Source: Eutrigla gurnardus (taxonomy: Eukaryota > Chordata > Actinopteri > Perciformes > Triglidae). From it: DNA of 64,000 nt. Where the stretch lies: NCBI GenBank assembly GCA_963514095.1, contig OY741275.1, positions 6,885,151-6,949,150 of the forward strand, given 5' to 3'. Below the pieces are notes generated by a model that was not told the DNA's origin, made no database searches, and saw only the letters and a program-made list of their open reading frames with translations. Of this stretch, positions 61,900-64,000 are shown one piece after another. A program made the translations under genes and the position numbers. Position 1 is the stretch's first letter. Each line of letters opens with the position of its first letter.

Positions 61900-62386
61900 C
61901 GAGGGAGCAGGCAGAGAAAGGCCCTTTATAGATGTCCATCGCCTTTTGCCAAGAAATGGAGGACGTGTGTGCTGATGATGACAAGTTCCCACCAAAGCCT
62001 CCCAGGACAAAATGATGACAATTTGGTCAGTGACAAGCACAATACCTGGACTATATTGACCAAACTGATGCAGTGAGCCCTGCTAAACTGCATGCAGCAG
62101 GAAGATAATCCCGCTTTTTGGCAATATCCGTATGTTTGCTTGTTCTGCTATGAAAACCGATCGCTCGATTTTGGAAATGTTATAAATTATCGAGAAAATG
62201 GCTGCACGACCCAAACGTTACCGGGAAATTAAACAGGTCCCGTTCATGTTTGTAATGATTAATCAGATGATCCTGGGGACGTTGGGGGATGGGGGGTGAA
62301 CTGGGGGGTAAGGAATGAGATGAACTCCAATGTCCCCGTGGGAGGAGCAGCAGCACCCTCTGCTGTTTGTCAAGGGAAATGGAAAA

Positions 62387-62483
62387 AAGCTTACAGCACC
62401 TGGTATTCCCAGGCGGTCTCCCATCCAAGTACTGACCAGGCCCGACCCTGCTTAGCTTCCGAGATCAGACGAGATCGGGCGTG
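62387..62483 (-). pseudogene. 5S rRNA gene, 3' fragment (nt 24-120), cut by E8
   Basis: Consensus sequence. The matching 5' fragment lies beyond the right edge. Confidence 0.93.
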
Positions 62484-62749
62484 TTTTTTTTTTATCTTTT
62501 ATTATGAAAATATATCTTTATACATTTAATGTTTCTTTAAAATCACACACAAGACAAAACAATCAAATGAGAAAAGCAATCAAAAATAAACAGAACTGGA
62601 CATGACAGGAAACTAAAAATGTGTGGAACTGCAAAGGAATAGAACTGAAAAAAACACAAGGCCTGGAAATAAAAACAAATAATGGGAACGAACAAACTAA
62701 GCAAAACACACATACATTTACCCACAACCCCGACACTTAATTAATCCCC
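62484..62749 (-). other. E8 3'UTR
   Basis: 266 bp, AATAAA at 62498-62503 (minus strand), A-tail next to the 5S fragment. No gene seen. Confidence 0.7.
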
Positions 62750-64000
62750 TCACTTACTTTCAAAATTAAAACACAAATCACCCAACTCGTTAATAGTGCA
62801 AAAGGAATTTCCCGCCACCAGTGAGTCCAAAAGCTGGCCGTGGTGCAGGGTCCTGAGATGAGATTGTGTGATTGTTTTCCAAATGCGTGTGACGGATGTA
62901 TGCTTGTGCTCGTGTAGTGCAATGTTTCTTCTTGTCCAAGTGGCCTGCCTTGCCAGTGCCAACAGTGTGTTTGTGAGTGCGTGTTTGTGCTTCAGTCCGA
63001 AGAGCAGGGTCCAGGGTGTGAGTGCATTCTGAGTGAGGTGGCAGTGGGTGCGCAAAATGTTCAACAGAAAACAATGAAAAGACAACAGTTCCGGGCAGTG
63101 TACAAACATATGCGACAAATCCTCGTCCATGATCCCACACACAGCACAGGTCCTGGAGAAGAGCTCTCTGTGGACCTGGTGCAGGACGACCCCGGTGTAG
63201 ACCCTCCTGTGCCTGATTCGGTAGTCCAGGTCGAAGCAGAGGTGGGGGATATGTGGGACATTTATGTTTGACCATATTTCTTTTACCTCCGAGCCGGGGA
63301 AGAGCCCCCTCCAAGCTGCCTCGGAGGACGGCCGCCTCCCCAGCCCGGACACCAGGATGCGGTAGAGGGTTTTGGTGGAGACCTCCGTCAGGGGGGATTG
63401 TGAGGTGTTATGGCACAGGAGGAATCCCAGCCGGGGCTCCCGCACCGGCCCCCTCTCACAGAGAGCTCTCCTCCAGGACTCTGGCAAAATCCTATCTAAC
63501 CTATCACCCGTGGCTCTAATGTGCCCCGGCCTATACTTAACCCTCCCTCTCTTTAGTGCCTCGATGACTTTGGAGTAGTGAAAGAATCCCTCCCTGTTCA
63601 CCACCTGACCTATCCTCACGACCCCCGCCGCCCGCAACGGTGCGCAGGACAGCGGCCTCCCTCCGTGCTGGAGGAAGGGAGTCTGGAGGAAAGGCAGCAG
63701 GCTGACACTGCTTCTGTTCACTTCCTGGGGCACGAGGCGGGGCAGCAATTTGCCCCATGCCACTAGTGCCTCCCGAAAGAAGAGCGGCAGCTGGCCGCCG
63801 GCCGTTCTGGGAGGGAGGGTGCACAAATTGTACACGTCTCCCTCCCCGTACTGAGCCAGCCAGCCCGCCACCGCCCCCTCCCAGGGGCACTGCCTAGCCG
63901 GATCCAAAAAACGTTTAATCAGTTTTAGCCTTAGTGCGTCTCTTTTTGCACTGATGTCAATTAGTCCTAAACCCCCCTCCCGTTTAGTACAGATTAACAC
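62750..64000 (-). CDS. E8 ORF2, C-terminal part, open to the window edge
   Basis: About 416 residues corresponding to roughly residues 840-1256 of E7 ORF2, downstream of the RT catalytic core. Contains the C-terminal C-x2-C-x8-H-x4-C motif (CAVC...H...C). No stop or frameshift in the visible part. Whether the whole ORF2 is intact cannot be seen here. Confidence 0.88.
   Translation of the reverse strand: MLICTKREGGLGLIDISAKRDALRLKLIKRFLDPARQCPWEGAVAGWLAQYGEGDVYNLCTLPPRTAGGQLPLFFREALVAWGKLLPRLVPQEVNRSSVSLLPFLQTPFLQHGGRPLSCAPLRAAGVVRIGQVVNREGFFHYSKVIEALKRGRVKYRPGHIRATGDRLDRILPESWRRALCERGPVREPRLGFLLCHNTSQSPLTEVSTKTLYRILVSGLGRRPSSEAAWRGLFPGSEVKEIWSNINVPHIPHLCFDLDYRIRHRRVYTGVVLHQVHRELFSRTCAVCGIMDEDLSHMFVHCPELLSFHCFLLNILRTHCHLTQNALTPWTLLFGLKHKHALTNTLLALARQATWTRRNIALHEHKHTSVTRIWKTITQSHLRTLHHGQLLDSLVAGNSFCTINELGDLCFNFESK

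Larger units (their letters stand above)
59442..62483. repeat. Tandem 5S rDNA array, 607-bp unit
   Basis: The longest uninterrupted stretch of the array: a 5' fragment, four uninterrupted genes, a 3' fragment and five 487-bp spacers (59472, 60079, 60686, 61293 and 61900 onward). Gene starts are spaced exactly 607 bp apart. Each spacer has the -30 TATAAA and plus-strand G-runs (59847, 60454, 61061, 61668 and 62275 onward). Units differ by only a few substitutions, as expected under concerted evolution. Confidence 0.95.
62484..64000 (-). mobile_element. E8: 5S-inserted LINE, subfamily B, 3' part only
   Basis: 3'UTR and C-terminal third of ORF2; the rest is beyond the right edge. From 62888 onward it is 99.6% identical to 1-1113 of E1 (four mismatches counted). 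Confidence 0.93.

Noticed and set aside
59442..62483. Regular repeats with unique-looking spacers, as in a CRISPR array
   Set aside because: The repeat is a 5S rRNA gene and the spacers are identical 487-bp NTS units; the DNA is eukaryotic.

Overview
The window is animal nuclear DNA, most likely from a ray-finned fish. The evidence is a tandem array of vertebrate-type 5S rRNA genes, an LTR retrotransposon with the Gmr1-type domain order known from fishes and other deuterostomes, and APE-type non-LTR retrotransposons (LINEs) resembling the 5S-targeted part of the Tx1 clade. I see no ordinary single-copy host protein gene.

The substrate is a 5S rDNA array on the minus strand. The repeat unit is 607 bp: a 120-bp gene plus a 487-bp spacer. 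Fifteen 5S genes are visible. Seven are uninterrupted (29221, 44289, 44896, 59959, 60566, 61173 and 61780; three of these carry substitutions). Eight are split by a LINE at the same place, close to nucleotide 24 of the 5S RNA. All eight LINEs (E1 to E8 here) point the same way as the 5S genes.

Layout: E1 1-5680 (3' end outside the window, degraded); E2 6295-13061 (both ORFs open); E3 13670-28838 (a different, divergent family, split by an LTR element); E4 29925-36407 (heavily broken); E5 37016-43777 (ORF1 open, ORF2 broken once); E6 45600-52257 (both ORFs open); E7 52866-59441 (both ORFs open); four uninterrupted 5S genes; E8 62484 to the right edge (3' part only). E2, E4 and E5 form subfamily A, with a 19-nt gap between ORF1 and ORF2. 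E1, E6, E7 and E8 form subfamily B; ORF1 and ORF2 overlap in E6 and E7. E3 is separate.

Each full element encodes ORF1, a low-complexity Ala/Gly/Arg-rich N terminus, a globular region and CCHC zinc knuckles (RNA binding), and ORF2, an apurinic-like endonuclease, reverse transcriptase and C-terminal CCHC motif. Together they would nick the 5S gene and copy the element RNA into it. Between the 5' end and ORF1, every element whose 5' end is present carries a 30-nt hairpin of the same architecture, with compensatory base changes in E3.

Inside E3 sits a Ty3/gypsy-type LTR retrotransposon (15834-25362, plus strand) with integrase upstream of reverse transcriptase. Its 5' LTR was in turn hit by a 5'-truncated RNase H-bearing LINE of the I type (16024-19475). 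The locus is therefore four layers deep: LINE in LTR, LTR element in LINE, LINE in 5S gene.
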